A stretch of DNA of 64,000 nucleotides from NCBI RefSeq assembly GCF_025154015.1, contig NZ_JAOAMV010000001.1, positions 650,675-714,674 on the forward strand. The letters run 5' to 3'. Within the stretch, counting starts at the first letter, position 1. Each line of letters begins with the position of its first letter. The translations under genes and the position numbers were made by a program. The notes beneath the pieces were generated by a model. The model had not been told where the DNA came from, made no database searches, and was given only the letters and a program-made list of their open reading frames with translations. This document shows, piece after piece, positions 1 to 8,907 of the stretch. The stretch comes from Tsuneonella litorea. GTDB taxonomy: Bacteria; Pseudomonadota; Alphaproteobacteria; Sphingomonadales; Sphingomonadaceae.

Positions 1-2249
1 GCCCGGCACGAAGTGCCGAACAGCAGGTTTTCGTCGCGCTCGAGGATTTCCTCTACCGCGCCTTGCGGCAGGAACCTGCCGATCGCGCCCTGCAGCCGCT
101 TGGTCGCGGTGATGTTGTCGAACAGCACGAGCACGCCGGCGGCGCCCGCTTCCCCGCGCAGGGGCACGATGCCGATATTCGCGGAAATGTGGTCCCCGCG
201 CCCGGTGACGACGTCGAAGTCGACCAGGTTGCGGGCGCTGCCCTCGGATGCGACCTTGCCGATCTCGTCGAGAAGGCCGGGGTTCTCGCGGGCGAAGGTG
301 TCGGCGGGCCGGGCCCCCTCGATCGCGTCGCGGGCATATCCCAGAATGTCGCAGGCGGCCGTGTTCACCTTCACTATCCGGCCGTTGCCGTCGAGGGTGA
401 GCAACCCGCTCGACATCGAGGCAAGGATGCTCTCGTTGTACCCTCGCTCCGAATCGACCTCAGCGAACAGCTGGGCGTTCTCGATCGCGATGGCCGCCTG
501 CGAAGCGAAGGCTTCCATCCGGCGCACGTCGCGTCCGTCGAACCCGTCCTTTCCGACGCGGTTGAGGGCCTGAAGGACGCCCAGGCGCCGCCCGTCGCGG
601 GTGATCACGGGGACCGCCATCACGGTCCTGGTGATGTACCCGGTGGCGGCATCGACCGAGGCGTTGAAGCGCCGGTCGGCGTACGCGTCGGCCGCCACGA
701 TCGGTTCGCCGCCGATGTGGCAGTGTCCCGCTATGCCGTGATCGGCGGGGAAGCGCAGCTGCTGCCCCGGGATCCCTTCGGCGACGAGCGACCAGAGCTC
801 GTTGGTCCGCTCGTCGTACATGAACAGCGAGCTGCGATCGGCGCGCACCACCCTGGTTGCGGCCTCGACGATCCGGGACAGCAGAGGCCGGAGGTCCATC
901 TCCGTGCTGATCGCCGTACTCACGTCGAGCAGCGTGCGGAGCTCGACGTTCGACCGCTCGGCCGCGCGTGTGGCCAGCGACCAGCGCATGGCGAATACGA
1001 CGACATGGGAAAACAGCAGCATCAGGATGCCGATCGGGGCCAGGTCCGATGCCACGACCCGGTCGCGGGGCAGGAGGTCCGACTGGACGAAGGCGACCAC
1101 CGCCATCGTCGCCACGAAGAAGCCCATGCCCGCAAACAGGATGCCGGCGCCCGGTCGACCCCGGCGCGCCGCCCGGGCCACGACCGTGACGACGTAGACG
1201 CAGATCGCGATCGCCGTTGCCAGCGATGCGAGCGAGAGAAACGACGCGGTAAGCGTGTCGCCCATGGCAATGGTCACAAGTTGCGCCAGCATGATCGCAC
1301 CCATGCCCGCCGCGAGCGTTCGGGCCGCCGGGCGCCAGCTTTCGCTGGGAAACAGGCGGTGCGAGTAGCCGAGGAAGAACAGCACGCTCAGCCCGAGCGT
1401 CGAATACTGGACCGCGAGCATCCCGGTGAGGCCCAGCGCAGGGAACGCGACGAGCAGGAGGTTGTCGTAGGCCAGCCCCATCGCGGTCGGTACGAAGAAG
1501 ACGCAGCTCGCTGCGAAATACAGCGCGGGAAGCTCTTCGCCGCGGTAGAAGAACACGACGATCCCGTAGGCCGCGAGGACCAGCAGCGACACGACGAACA
1601 CGAAGTCCTGCGCCGCCTGCCAGGTTAGCCACCCGGCGACAGCGGCGGGCGAGCCGAGCACGGGTTCGGTCACTATCCCCGTTTCGCGGTGATGGAACGA
1701 GGCCAGCTGCACGGCGAGGTCGACGGGCCCGCCGTCGCTGGCGAAATTGGCCGTTGCGGCACGCGGATGCTGGACGGTGGTTGCTGGCGATCCCCCGAGC
1801 CGTCCGATGCCCGCGACCTGCTTGCCGTCGACGTAGACGCGTGCCGCGGAATAGAGCAACGGAATCCGCACCGCGTATTCGCCCGGCGCAAGGCCCCGGA
1901 TGGTCAGCCGATAGGTCGCCACGCCGCGGGACGACGTGCTTTCGCCGGGTCCAAGGCTCCATGTTCCAGGGACGCGCATCGTGCCGGGTGCCGGCCCGTC
2001 GAAGCCCTCTCCGGCGTCCCTGCGAAACGCCCATTCCCCCACGAGCGCGATCGCTTCGCTTCTGGGATTCCAGCCGGTGAGGTCGATGACCCCGTCGCGC
2101 GCCTGCGGAGCCTGTGCCAGCGGAGCGGCGAGAAACGGCGCGCACAACCCCGCCAGCACGGCGGCGAGGAGCAGCGCCGCGCCGATCCGCGGCAGCAGCA
2201 GTCTCACCCCGGCGGGTTCTCCGCCGCGCGATCGTCCTGTCTGCGTCAT
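1..2249 (-). CDS. 7TM-GAF-PAS signalling protein, probable adenylate/guanylate cyclase (3' end off window)
   Basis: The reading frame runs open from an ATG at 2249 to the left edge (749 codons seen, no stop). GGAGGGAAAGGGG lies just upstream as ribosome binding site. In order: an N-terminal hydrophobic segment, a periplasmic beta-rich region, about seven membrane helices (7TMR-DISM style, roughly residues 190-390), a GAF domain with the motif HGIAGH and the DAYADRRFN signature of cyclase/phosphodiesterase GAFs, then a PAS domain (SGLLTLDGNGRIVKVN). The last residues seen (GRFLPQGAVEEILER) match the linker that precedes class III cyclase catalytic domains. Known family: membrane sensors that make cyclic nucleotides. 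The catalytic domain itself lies outside the window, so cyclase activity is inferred; a GGDEF output is less likely. Confidence 0.75.
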   Translation of the reverse strand, partial: MTQTGRSRGGEPAGVRLLLPRIGAALLLAAVLAGLCAPFLAAPLAQAPQARDGVIDLTGWNPRSEAIALVGEWAFRRDAGEGFDGPAPGTMRVPGTWSLGPGESTSSRGVATYRLTIRGLAPGEYAVRIPLLYSAARVYVDGKQVAGIGRLGGSPATTVQHPRAATANFASDGGPVDLAVQLASFHHRETGIVTEPVLGSPAAVAGWLTWQAAQDFVFVVSLLVLAAYGIVVFFYRGEELPALYFAASCVFFVPTAMGLAYDNLLLVAFPALGLTGMLAVQYSTLGLSVLFFLGYSHRLFPSESWRPAARTLAAGMGAIMLAQLVTIAMGDTLTASFLSLASLATAIAICVYVVTVVARAARRGRPGAGILFAGMGFFVATMAVVAFVQSDLLPRDRVVASDLAPIGILMLLFSHVVVFAMRWSLATRAAERSNVELRTLLDVSTAISTEMDLRPLLSRIVEAATRVVRADRSSLFMYDERTNELWSLVAEGIPGQQLRFPADHGIAGHCHIGGEPIVAADAYADRRFNASVDAATGYITRTVMAVPVITRDGRRLGVLQALNRVGKDGFDGRDVRRMEAFASQAAIAIENAQLFAEVDSERGYNESILASMSSGLLTLDGNGRIVKVNTAACDILGYARDAIEGARPADTFARENPGLLDEIGKVASEGSARNLVDFDVVTGRGDHISANIGIVPLRGEAGAAGVLVLFDNITATKRLQGAIGRFLPQGAVEEILERDENLLFGTSCR

Positions 2250-2422
2250 CCCCTTTCCCTCCGCGACGAGAAGGGCCCGCGGAGATTGTTTCACACCTCG
2301 CCGGCGCTGCACATCCCAAAAAGGCCGCTCCGCGCCGCTCTCGGCCGCGCAGTTCCCGGCGAAAGGTATTCGCCGCACGAATCGCCTTGCGCCGGATCGC
2401 CGTATTATCCATCTAAGTCACC

Positions 2423-2926
2423 ATGGACGACACGGGGCAGGGCGCGAGCATCGATGAGGCCGACGAAGAGCAGGCGCTGACCCCGCTCGCGCCGAACCAC
2501 GTGAAGCTGCTGCGCGCGCAGGCGGCGATCGTGACCGCGCCCTTCGTGATCGGCTCGCTCGTGCTGGAGGCGGCGGACCTGCTGCCGACCGGCGCGTTCG
2601 CCGTGCCGGTGCTCGTGGCGGCGGCCTGGGCCATCCTGCGGGTGCCGCTGCGCCGCCACGCCGCGCGCGGATACGACCTAGGCGCCGACCGGCTGCGGGT
2701 GGTGCGCGGGCTGTGGTTTCGCTCCGACACCGTGGTCCCGTTCGGCCGGGTCCAGCACATCGACGTGACTCAAGGCCCGCTCGAGCGCGCCTGGGGCCTC
2801 GCGACGCTGGTGGTCCACACCGCCGGCACGCACAACGCCAGCGTCTCGCTGCCCGGCCTCGCTCAGGGCGACGCGGCGGCGATGCGCGAGACGATCCGCA
2901 CGCACATCCGGCGCGAGATGCCGTGA
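2423..2926 (+). CDS. Bacterial PH-domain membrane protein, YdbS-like
   Basis: A 167-residue protein with two hydrophobic helices (about residues 33-75) followed by one bacterial PH (bPH2, formerly DUF304) domain. Typical signs are the RGLWFRSDTVVPFGRVQ segment and ITQGPLERAWGLATL-like spacing. YdbS-type proteins occur paired with a larger multi-PH protein, as here: the next gene starts on the GTGA overlap. In Bacillus the pair affects envelope stress and resistance to antimicrobial peptides; the job here is unknown. The gene is divergent from the cyclase-like gene, with 173 nt between them. Confidence 0.8.
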   Translation: MDDTGQGASIDEADEEQALTPLAPNHVKLLRAQAAIVTAPFVIGSLVLEAADLLPTGAFAVPVLVAAAWAILRVPLRRHAARGYDLGADRLRVVRGLWFRSDTVVPFGRVQHIDVTQGPLERAWGLATLVVHTAGTHNASVSLPGLAQGDAAAMRETIRTHIRREMP

Positions 2927-4530
2927 GCGAGCCGGAAGGGGACGGCCAAGACCAGGGGCAGGAGGCCGGCCGGCCCCGTCGGACCGCGCCGCTCGGCATC
3001 CTCGTCGGCGCGCTGAGCGACATCCGCAAGGCAGTCCTGCCGGCAATCGCGGGCGCCTATGGTCTGCGCGACGAATTCGCCGGGATCGGATTCATCGCCG
3101 GGATCGCCGCGCTGGCGGTGCTGTTCGGCCTCGTCGGCGGCGCGGTCCGCTGGTTGCGCACGACCTATGCAGTCGGCGCGGAAGACATCCGGCTGGAAAC
3201 CGGTCTTTTGAGCCGATCGGCACGGTCGGTTCCCTACGAGCGGATCCAGGACGTCAGCATCGAGGAACCCGTCCTGGCGCGCGTGTTCGGGCTTTCGAAG
3301 GTCACGTTCGACACCGGCGCGGGCGGCAAGGACGAGCTGGCTCTGGCATGGCTGCCGCTGGCGGAAGGCGAGCGGCTGCGCGAACTCGTGCGCGAGTGGA
3401 AGGACGAGGATGCGCACCGGACCGCACCGGGCGCCGCATCACCGGCGGAACCGACGGGCGAAGTGCTGTTCGCCATGCCCCCGCGCCGGCTCGCCCTGTT
3501 CGGCTTGTTCGAGTTCTCGCTCGCCGCGTTCGCCGTTGCAGCGGGCGCGGCGCAGCAGTTCGACGGCTTCCTGCCGTTCGACATATGGGACTGGGAGGGC
3601 TGGCAGGCGCGGCTCGACGGCGGCGGCCACTGGCTCGCCGCGCTCGGCCCGTTCGCGCAGGCGGCGGCAGTGTCGCTCGCGTTGGCGATCCTCGTGGTGG
3701 TCGGCTTCGCAACCGGTCTGGCCCGCACCGCCCTGCGCGACTGGGGCTTCGAGCTGACCCGCACGCCGAAGGGATTTCGCCGGCGGCGCGGGCTGCTTAC
3801 CCGGACCGACGTGGTCATGCCCGCTCATCGGGTCCAGGCGGTTGAAGTGCGCACGCGGCTGCTGCGGCGGCTGTTCGGATGGCACGAGCTCAGGTTCGTC
3901 AGTCTCGCGCAGGACGCCGATTCGGGCAGCCACACGGTCGCGCCCTTCGCCCGTATGACCGAGATCGCGCCGATTGCTGCGGCGGCGGGCTTTGCCTTGC
4001 CGGGGCCCGAGATCGAGTGGCACCGGCCAGCCAGAAGAGCGTTCGTCGATGCCGCCGTGCTGGGTTCGCTGGCACCGGTGATGGCGGCGGTGGCCCTGCT
4101 GTTCACGCCGCTCGCGCTTGCCGCGCCGCTTCCCCTGCTGGCGCTGCCGTTCGTGGCGCTGGGCCAAGTGCTCAACTGGCGCCGCGCCCGCCACGCGCTC
4201 GACGCGCGGCAGGTCTATGGCCGCCACGGCTGGCTCGCGCCGCGGATCGACGTCGCCAGCCGGGTCAAGCTGCAATCGGTCGAGATCACCCAGGGCCCGC
4301 TTGCGCGGCGCGGCGGTTATGCCACGCTCCACCTCGGCCTCGCGGGCGGAAAGCTGTCGTTCGCGGCGGTGCCGATCGAGGAGGCGCGGCGCATCCGCGC
4401 TGCCGTGCTCGACAGCATCGCGGGATGCGATTTCTCGCGGCTCAGCTCGGCGGATCGGCCAGCAGGTCAGCCCATTCCGGATGGCGACGGAACTGGGCAT
4501 CGACGTACGAGCACTGCGGGACGATCTTGA
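2923..4530 (+). CDS. Bacterial PH-domain membrane protein with three PH repeats, YdbT-like
   Basis: The chosen start is the GTG at 2923, which overlaps the previous stop as GTGA and gives 535 residues. An in-frame upstream ATG at 2713 lies inside the first gene and is not used. Three bPH2 repeats can be seen, each with the RSxxVPYERIQ / HRVQAVEVR / SRVKLQSVEIT type signature (about residues 90-165, 285-375, 435-510). Hydrophobic helix pairs separate them. This is the architecture of YdbT, partner of YdbS. The C-terminal tail (last about 30 residues) overlaps the convergent GNAT gene by 89 nt and looks like non-conserved readthrough sequence. Confidence 0.8.
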   Translation: MSEPEGDGQDQGQEAGRPRRTAPLGILVGALSDIRKAVLPAIAGAYGLRDEFAGIGFIAGIAALAVLFGLVGGAVRWLRTTYAVGAEDIRLETGLLSRSARSVPYERIQDVSIEEPVLARVFGLSKVTFDTGAGGKDELALAWLPLAEGERLRELVREWKDEDAHRTAPGAASPAEPTGEVLFAMPPRRLALFGLFEFSLAAFAVAAGAAQQFDGFLPFDIWDWEGWQARLDGGGHWLAALGPFAQAAAVSLALAILVVVGFATGLARTALRDWGFELTRTPKGFRRRRGLLTRTDVVMPAHRVQAVEVRTRLLRRLFGWHELRFVSLAQDADSGSHTVAPFARMTEIAPIAAAAGFALPGPEIEWHRPARRAFVDAAVLGSLAPVMAAVALLFTPLALAAPLPLLALPFVALGQVLNWRRARHALDARQVYGRHGWLAPRIDVASRVKLQSVEITQGPLARRGGYATLHLGLAGGKLSFAAVPIEEARRIRAAVLDSIAGCDFSRLSSADRPAGQPIPDGDGTGHRRTSTAGRS

Positions 4531-4750
4531 AGCCCTGCTCGCGCGCGTCGCGCACCAGTGCATCGACCAGCGCGGCGGCGACCCCCTGCCCCCCGATCTC
4601 GGGCGGCACGATCGTGTGGTCGGCGATCCGCGCGTCCCCCCGCGCTTTCCACGTCAGCCGGCCAACCGCGTCGCTGTTGGCCACCGTGGCGCGGTATTCG
4701 CCGTGCGCCTCGTTGCCGCGGTGCGTGATTTCGAGCCCTTCGATGGCCAT
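4442..4750 (-). CDS. Small GNAT-fold N-acetyltransferase (YjdJ/COG2388 type)
   Basis: This 102-residue protein carries the minimal GNAT core of the COG2388 family: a short beta sheet, then the acetyl-CoA loop in PPEIGGQGVAAALV, and a C-terminal CSYVDAQFRRHPEW block that is diagnostic of the family. Such proteins are about 90-110 residues, so it is full length. AAGAAGGAGAC sits before the ATG. Its substrate is unknown. The 3' end overlaps the PH-protein gene on the other strand. Confidence 0.85.
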   Translation of the reverse strand: MAIEGLEITHRGNEAHGEYRATVANSDAVGRLTWKARGDARIADHTIVPPEIGGQGVAAALVDALVRDAREQGFKIVPQCSYVDAQFRRHPEWADLLADPPS

Positions 4751-4765
4751 GCCGGTGTCTCCTTC

Positions 4766-4793
4766 TTGCGCTCAACGCCAGCGCGGCTAGGGG
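4766..4793 (+). promoter_or_regulatory. Candidate promoter of the threonine-aldolase-like gene, near-leaderless
   Basis: TTGCGC (4766-4771), 16 nt, TAGGGG (4788-4793), then only 7 nt to the ATG. If TAGGGG is the -10 element, transcription would start at or within 2 nt of the start codon. The same AGGGG could instead be read as a Shine-Dalgarno sequence. Confidence 0.45.
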
Positions 4794-4800
4794 CGTTCCG

Positions 4801-5796
4801 ATGCTCTTCCTGTCCGACAACGCCGCCGCGGTCCACCCCAGGGTCTGGGAGGCGATGCGCGCCGCCGACGAGGTGCAGCCGCCCTACGACAACGACGCGC
4901 TGTCGCGGGCGCTCGACGAGCGGTTCACCGACCTGTTCGGGCGCGAGGCCCACGTCCTGTGGGTTGCCACCGGCACCGCGGCCAACTGCCTCGCGCTCGC
5001 CACGATGTGCGCGCCGCACGGCGGTGTGGTCTGCCACCGCGCGGCGCATATCGAGGCCGACGAGGGCGGTGCCCCCGGCTTCTTCCTTCACGGCGCCAAG
5101 CTGATGCTCGCCGATGGCGCGGACGCCAAGCTGACGCCGGACGCCGTGCGCGCGGTGATCGACCCGATCGTGCCCGACGTCCACTGGGTCCAGCCGCACG
5201 CGCTGAGCGTGACCCAGGCGAGCGAGGCGGGCTGCGTCTACCGCCCTGCCGAGCTTGCCGCGCTCGGCGCGCTGGCGGGCGAACGCGGGCTCGGCTTCCA
5301 CGTCGACGGGGCCCGTTTCGCCAACGCGGTCGCCCATCTCGGTTGCACGCCGGCAGAGGCGGCCGGGCCGTGCGACGCGCTCAGCTTCGGGATGATCAAG
5401 AACGGCGCGATGAACGCCGAGGCGATCGTGTTCTTCGACTCCGAACGCGCCGCGCTGGCGCGCTGGCGCCGCAAGCGCGCGGGGCACCTGCAGTCGAAGG
5501 GCCGGTACCTCGCCGCGCAGGTCCTCGCGATGCTCGAGGGCGATCTCTGGCTCGACAACGCGCGCGCCGCCAACGCCGCCGCGGCCGAGATCGCGGACGC
5601 CTGCGGCGCGCGGCTCATGCACCCGGTCGAGGCGAACGAGGTCTTCGTGCATCTTGGCCCGGCCGAGCGCGATGCGCTGCGGGCGCAGGGCTACGCGTTC
5701 TATGACTGGGGCGCGGATGCGGCCCGCTTCGTCACCGCTTGGAACACGCCCGCCGAAGACGCGCGCGCGCTCGCGAAGGCGATCGGCCGCCTGTGA
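4801..5796 (+). CDS. Low-specificity threonine aldolase / beta-eliminating lyase family (PLP)
   Basis: A 331-residue fold-type I PLP enzyme. Visible signs are the N-terminal LSDNAAAVHP, the glycine/threonine phosphate loop ATGTAANCLAL, the HVDGARFANA block with the cofactor-binding aspartate, and SFGMIKNG carrying the Schiff-base lysine. Family members cleave L-threonine or L-allo-threonine to glycine and acetaldehyde; the exact substrate cannot be read. The length is usual. It overlaps the exporter gene downstream by four bases, which suggests co-transcription, perhaps linking amino-acid breakdown and metabolite export. Confidence 0.85.
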   Translation: MLFLSDNAAAVHPRVWEAMRAADEVQPPYDNDALSRALDERFTDLFGREAHVLWVATGTAANCLALATMCAPHGGVVCHRAAHIEADEGGAPGFFLHGAKLMLADGADAKLTPDAVRAVIDPIVPDVHWVQPHALSVTQASEAGCVYRPAELAALGALAGERGLGFHVDGARFANAVAHLGCTPAEAAGPCDALSFGMIKNGAMNAEAIVFFDSERAALARWRRKRAGHLQSKGRYLAAQVLAMLEGDLWLDNARAANAAAAEIADACGARLMHPVEANEVFVHLGPAERDALRAQGYAFYDWGADAARFVTAWNTPAEDARALAKAIGRL

Positions 5797-6734
5797 CCGA
5801 GGCCGCTCCGCCGCACGCGCTGCTGCGGCCGCGCATCGCGATCCCCTTCCTCGTCACCGCGCTCATCTGGGGGTCGACGTGGTACGTCATCCGCGGCCAG
5901 ATCGCGGACGTGCCAGCGCAGTGGGCCGTCGCCTACCGCTTCGCGCTCGCTGCCCCGGCGATGTTCGCGCTGGCCCTGCTGACGGGCAAGTCGGTCAGGA
6001 TGCCGCGCCGCGCGCACGGCCTCGCGCTGGTCATGGGCCTGTTCCAGTTCTGCGCCAACTTCACGTTCGTCTACGCGAGCGAGGCGCACCTGACCTCGGG
6101 CATCGTCGCGCTGATCATCGGGGTCATGTTCGTGTCGAATGCCTTGCTGGCGCGGGTGCTGCTGGGACAGACGGTAACCGCGCGCTTCATTCTCGGCAGC
6201 GCAATCGCGCTTGCGGGAATTGCGCTGCTGCTCGTGAACGAGGCGCGGACCGCACCGCTCGAAGGCAACGTCGCGCTCGGCGCCGCGCTGGCGCTCGCGG
6301 GCATGATCTCGGCCTCTCTGGCGAACGTGCTCCAGGCGGGACCCGCGGGGCGCGACGTGCCGCTCGTCAGCCTGCTCGCCTGGGCGATCCTGTACGGCGT
6401 CGGGATCGACATCGGACTGGCGCTTGCCCTCGCCGGGCCGCCGGTCCTGCCGGCATCGGGCTGGTTCTGGGCGGGCACGGCGTGGCTTGCGCTGGTCGGC
6501 ACGGTGGTGACCTTTCCGCTCTACTACCAGCTCGTGCGCGAGATCGGCGCGGGCCGCGCGGCCTACAACGGCGTGCTGGTGATCGTGATCGCGATGAGCA
6601 TCTCGACCGTGCTCGAAGGCTATCGCTGGTCGGCGCTGGCGATCGCGGGCGCGCTGCTGGCGACGCTGGGGATGATCGTCGCGCTGCGGGCGCGGCAGGT
6701 CGCGGCCGCTACCCCCGCTCGGCCGCCAGAGTAG
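5793..6734 (+). CDS. EamA-family (drug/metabolite) transporter
   Basis: The GTG at 5793 overlaps the previous stop (GTGA) and gives 313 residues; the ATG 54 nt upstream lies inside the neighbour. The protein has ten hydrophobic helices in two EamA repeats. It starts with the typical IPFLVTALIWGSTWYVIR helix and has the second-repeat NVLQAG and FPLYYQLVREIGAGRAA segments. EamA proteins export amino acids or other small metabolites through the inner membrane; the substrate is not evident. The last 26 nt overlap the convergent epimerase gene. Confidence 0.85.
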   Translation: MTEAAPPHALLRPRIAIPFLVTALIWGSTWYVIRGQIADVPAQWAVAYRFALAAPAMFALALLTGKSVRMPRRAHGLALVMGLFQFCANFTFVYASEAHLTSGIVALIIGVMFVSNALLARVLLGQTVTARFILGSAIALAGIALLLVNEARTAPLEGNVALGAALALAGMISASLANVLQAGPAGRDVPLVSLLAWAILYGVGIDIGLALALAGPPVLPASGWFWAGTAWLALVGTVVTFPLYYQLVREIGAGRAAYNGVLVIVIAMSISTVLEGYRWSALAIAGALLATLGMIVALRARQVAAATPARPPE

Positions 6735-7500
6735 CGCGCAGCCCCGCGCGATAGGTCGGATGGCGCGGCGACCAGCCGAGCACGCGCCTGGCCTTGCCAT
6801 TCGCCACCCGGCGGTTCTCCGAATAGAACTCGCGCGCCATCGGCGACAGCCCGGCTTCGTCGAGCGTCTGCAGCGGCGGCGGCGCGATCCCGAGCAGGCG
6901 GCAGGCTTCCTCGGTCACGGCCGCGCCGCTCGCGGGCAGGTCGTCGGCCAGGTTGTAGGCGCCGGGCGGCGCGCCGGGGCCGCGATCGATCGCGGCGACC
7001 ACCGCGCTGGCGATGTCGTCGACGTGGACCCGGCTGAACACCTGCCCGGGGAGGTCGATCCGATGGGCCCTGCCCTCGCGTACCCGGTCGAGCGGCGAAC
7101 GACCGGGGCCGTAGATGCCCGGCAGGCGGAAGACCCGGGCGCCGCGGTCGAGCCAGGCCGCATCCGCGTCCGAGCGCGCGGTGCGGCGCCCCGAACCGAT
7201 GGGCGAGGATTCGTCCACCCACGCGCCGCCGGTATCGCCGTAGACCCCGGTCGATGACAGGTAGCCGAGCCAGCGCCCCTCCAGCACGTCGGCATAGCGC
7301 GCCAGGACGGGGTCGCCCGCCCCGTCCGGCGGGACCGACGACAGCACGTGGCTCGCCCGGCCCACCGCGGCCCGCACCGCATCGTCGTCGTCGAACGAAA
7401 CCGAACCGTCGCTCCCGGTGGCGGAGACGGTCCACGCCGGCAGTGCCGCGGCGATCCGCTTGGCGGTATAGCCCAGCCCGAAGACGAACAGCTGCGGCAT
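6709..7500 (-). CDS. NAD(P)-dependent epimerase/dehydratase-like protein (SDR superfamily)
   Basis: A 263-residue extended-SDR protein. It opens with a Rossmann loop FGLGYTAKRIA, more like the YeeZ subgroup than the usual GxxGxxG. It has SSTGVYGD with the catalytic-type serine/tyrosine, and the RLPGIYGPGRS and VHVDDIA blocks seen across nucleotide-sugar epimerases. Substrate unknown. The ATG (7498-7500) abuts the TAG of the M48 protease gene (7501-7503) with no spacer, so the two are probably translationally coupled. Confidence 0.8.
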   Translation of the reverse strand: MPQLFVFGLGYTAKRIAAALPAWTVSATGSDGSVSFDDDDAVRAAVGRASHVLSSVPPDGAGDPVLARYADVLEGRWLGYLSSTGVYGDTGGAWVDESSPIGSGRRTARSDADAAWLDRGARVFRLPGIYGPGRSPLDRVREGRAHRIDLPGQVFSRVHVDDIASAVVAAIDRGPGAPPGAYNLADDLPASGAAVTEEACRLLGIAPPPLQTLDEAGLSPMAREFYSENRRVANGKARRVLGWSPRHPTYRAGLRATLAAERG

Positions 7501-8754
7501 CTACCGGTCGAGATACCCCGCGGGCGGGCGGACCACCTCGGCGCCGGGCACGTTGTCCTTCTTCCACTGCATCGCCATGCGCACCCGCGTCTCGCCCGAT
7601 GGATGGTCGAAGAACAGGAACTCCTCGACCGGCCCGGGTTCGATCTTGCGGTATTCCGAAAGCCGCATTGCGGTCGAGGCGAATCCGTCGGGCTCCCGGG
7701 CGGCTTCGAGCCCGAAGGCGTCGGCCTCGCTTTCGGCGGTCCGGATGAGGGTGTTGATCGCCGGTGTGGCAAGCAGCGCGCATACCGAAAAGACCGCCGA
7801 GAGCACCGGCAGCGAGGCGGGATCGGCGAGCTCGCGCACGCCCCATCGCTCGCCGTACCGCGCGATCAGGCGCGGCGCGATCACGCTGACGAGGAAGAAG
7901 CACACCCCGAAGACGACCAGCAGCCAGGCCACGTTGCGGAAACCATGGCCGAGGACGTAGTGTCCCATCTCGTGTCCCATGACCGCGAGGATTTCCGGCT
8001 CGCTGGTCCGGTTCAGCAGGTTGTCGTTGAGCGTGATCCGGATCGTCGGCCCCAGCCCGGAGACGTTGGCCGAGATGCGCTTGGTCTGCTTCGAGGCGTC
8101 CGAGACGTAGATGTGGTCGGCGGGAATGTCGTACTTCGCCGCCACCGCCTCGATCTTCGAGCGGAGCGGCCCGGCTTCCATCTCGGTGTAGGTGTTGAAC
8201 AGCGGCGCGATGTAGACCGGAGACACGACCATCGCGGCGAAGGCGAACGCGCCGACGACAGCGGTCGCCCACAGCCACCAGGTGCGCGGCGCGCGCCTGA
8301 TCACGGCATAGACCGCCATGATCAGCAGCGGCACGAACACCAGCGAAAGGGCAAACGAGATCGCCAGTTCGCCCAGCCAGCCGCCGAAGCCCTGGTTCAT
8401 CAGGTCGTACTGCCGTTCGCGCAGGAAGCCGGTGTAGATCGCCCAGGGAAGGGTGATCGCGGTGGACAGCGCCAGATAGGCCAGCGCGGTCAGCCAGACC
8501 GCAAAGGCGCGCCGCTGGCTCCTGCGTTCGGCGAAGGCGCGCACCGCGTGGGTCACGCGAAAGCGAAGCAGCAGCCAGTCGACCAGGACCCCGATCACCG
8601 TCCCCCACAGCCCGAGCCAGTAGCCGCCTTCGAAGTAGGCGTCGGACTTGGCCCTGGCCGCGCCTTGCAGCGTGTCGAGATAGGCCCGCGTCGCAGTCTC
8701 GACGTCGAAGCCCGGATTGGCGGCAGCGGCCGCCAGCAGGTCGAACGGTGTCAT
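7501..8754 (-). CDS. M48-family membrane metalloprotease, Ste24-like
   Basis: A 417-residue integral membrane zinc protease. It has several hydrophobic helices before residue 190, the zinc motif HEMGH at 261-265, and the third ligand region ESEADAFGLEAA. The C-terminal DHPSGETRVRMAMQW block is typical of Ste24/HtpX relatives. The family cleaves CAAX-type or misfolded membrane proteins; in bacteria it serves membrane quality control. AAGGGGGG precedes the ATG. It leads a two-gene unit with the epimerase-like gene and is divergent from pepN. Confidence 0.88.
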   Translation of the reverse strand: MTPFDLLAAAAANPGFDVETATRAYLDTLQGAARAKSDAYFEGGYWLGLWGTVIGVLVDWLLLRFRVTHAVRAFAERRSQRRAFAVWLTALAYLALSTAITLPWAIYTGFLRERQYDLMNQGFGGWLGELAISFALSLVFVPLLIMAVYAVIRRAPRTWWLWATAVVGAFAFAAMVVSPVYIAPLFNTYTEMEAGPLRSKIEAVAAKYDIPADHIYVSDASKQTKRISANVSGLGPTIRITLNDNLLNRTSEPEILAVMGHEMGHYVLGHGFRNVAWLLVVFGVCFFLVSVIAPRLIARYGERWGVRELADPASLPVLSAVFSVCALLATPAINTLIRTAESEADAFGLEAAREPDGFASTAMRLSEYRKIEPGPVEEFLFFDHPSGETRVRMAMQWKKDNVPGAEVVRPPAGYLDR

Positions 8755-8907
8755 CTGGGTCCCCCCTTTTGCCTTGCGGCCGTGTCCCGGCGCGATTGCT
8801 CGGCCCCGAAGCGGTCCCTGTCAATCGCGCGCGCAGACGAGTGAACGCCTGCGTCCGACGAACGTTGGCGCACCGGCTGGACGCGCGGCCCGTAAGGTCT
8901 AAATGCA

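Noticed and set aside
63..1628. Long plus-strand reading frame opposite the 7TM-GAF-PAS gene
   Set aside because: The minus strand reads as recognisable GAF and PAS domains across the same bases; the plus frame is Arg/His/Gly-rich with no family signature, typical of GC-rich antisense frames.
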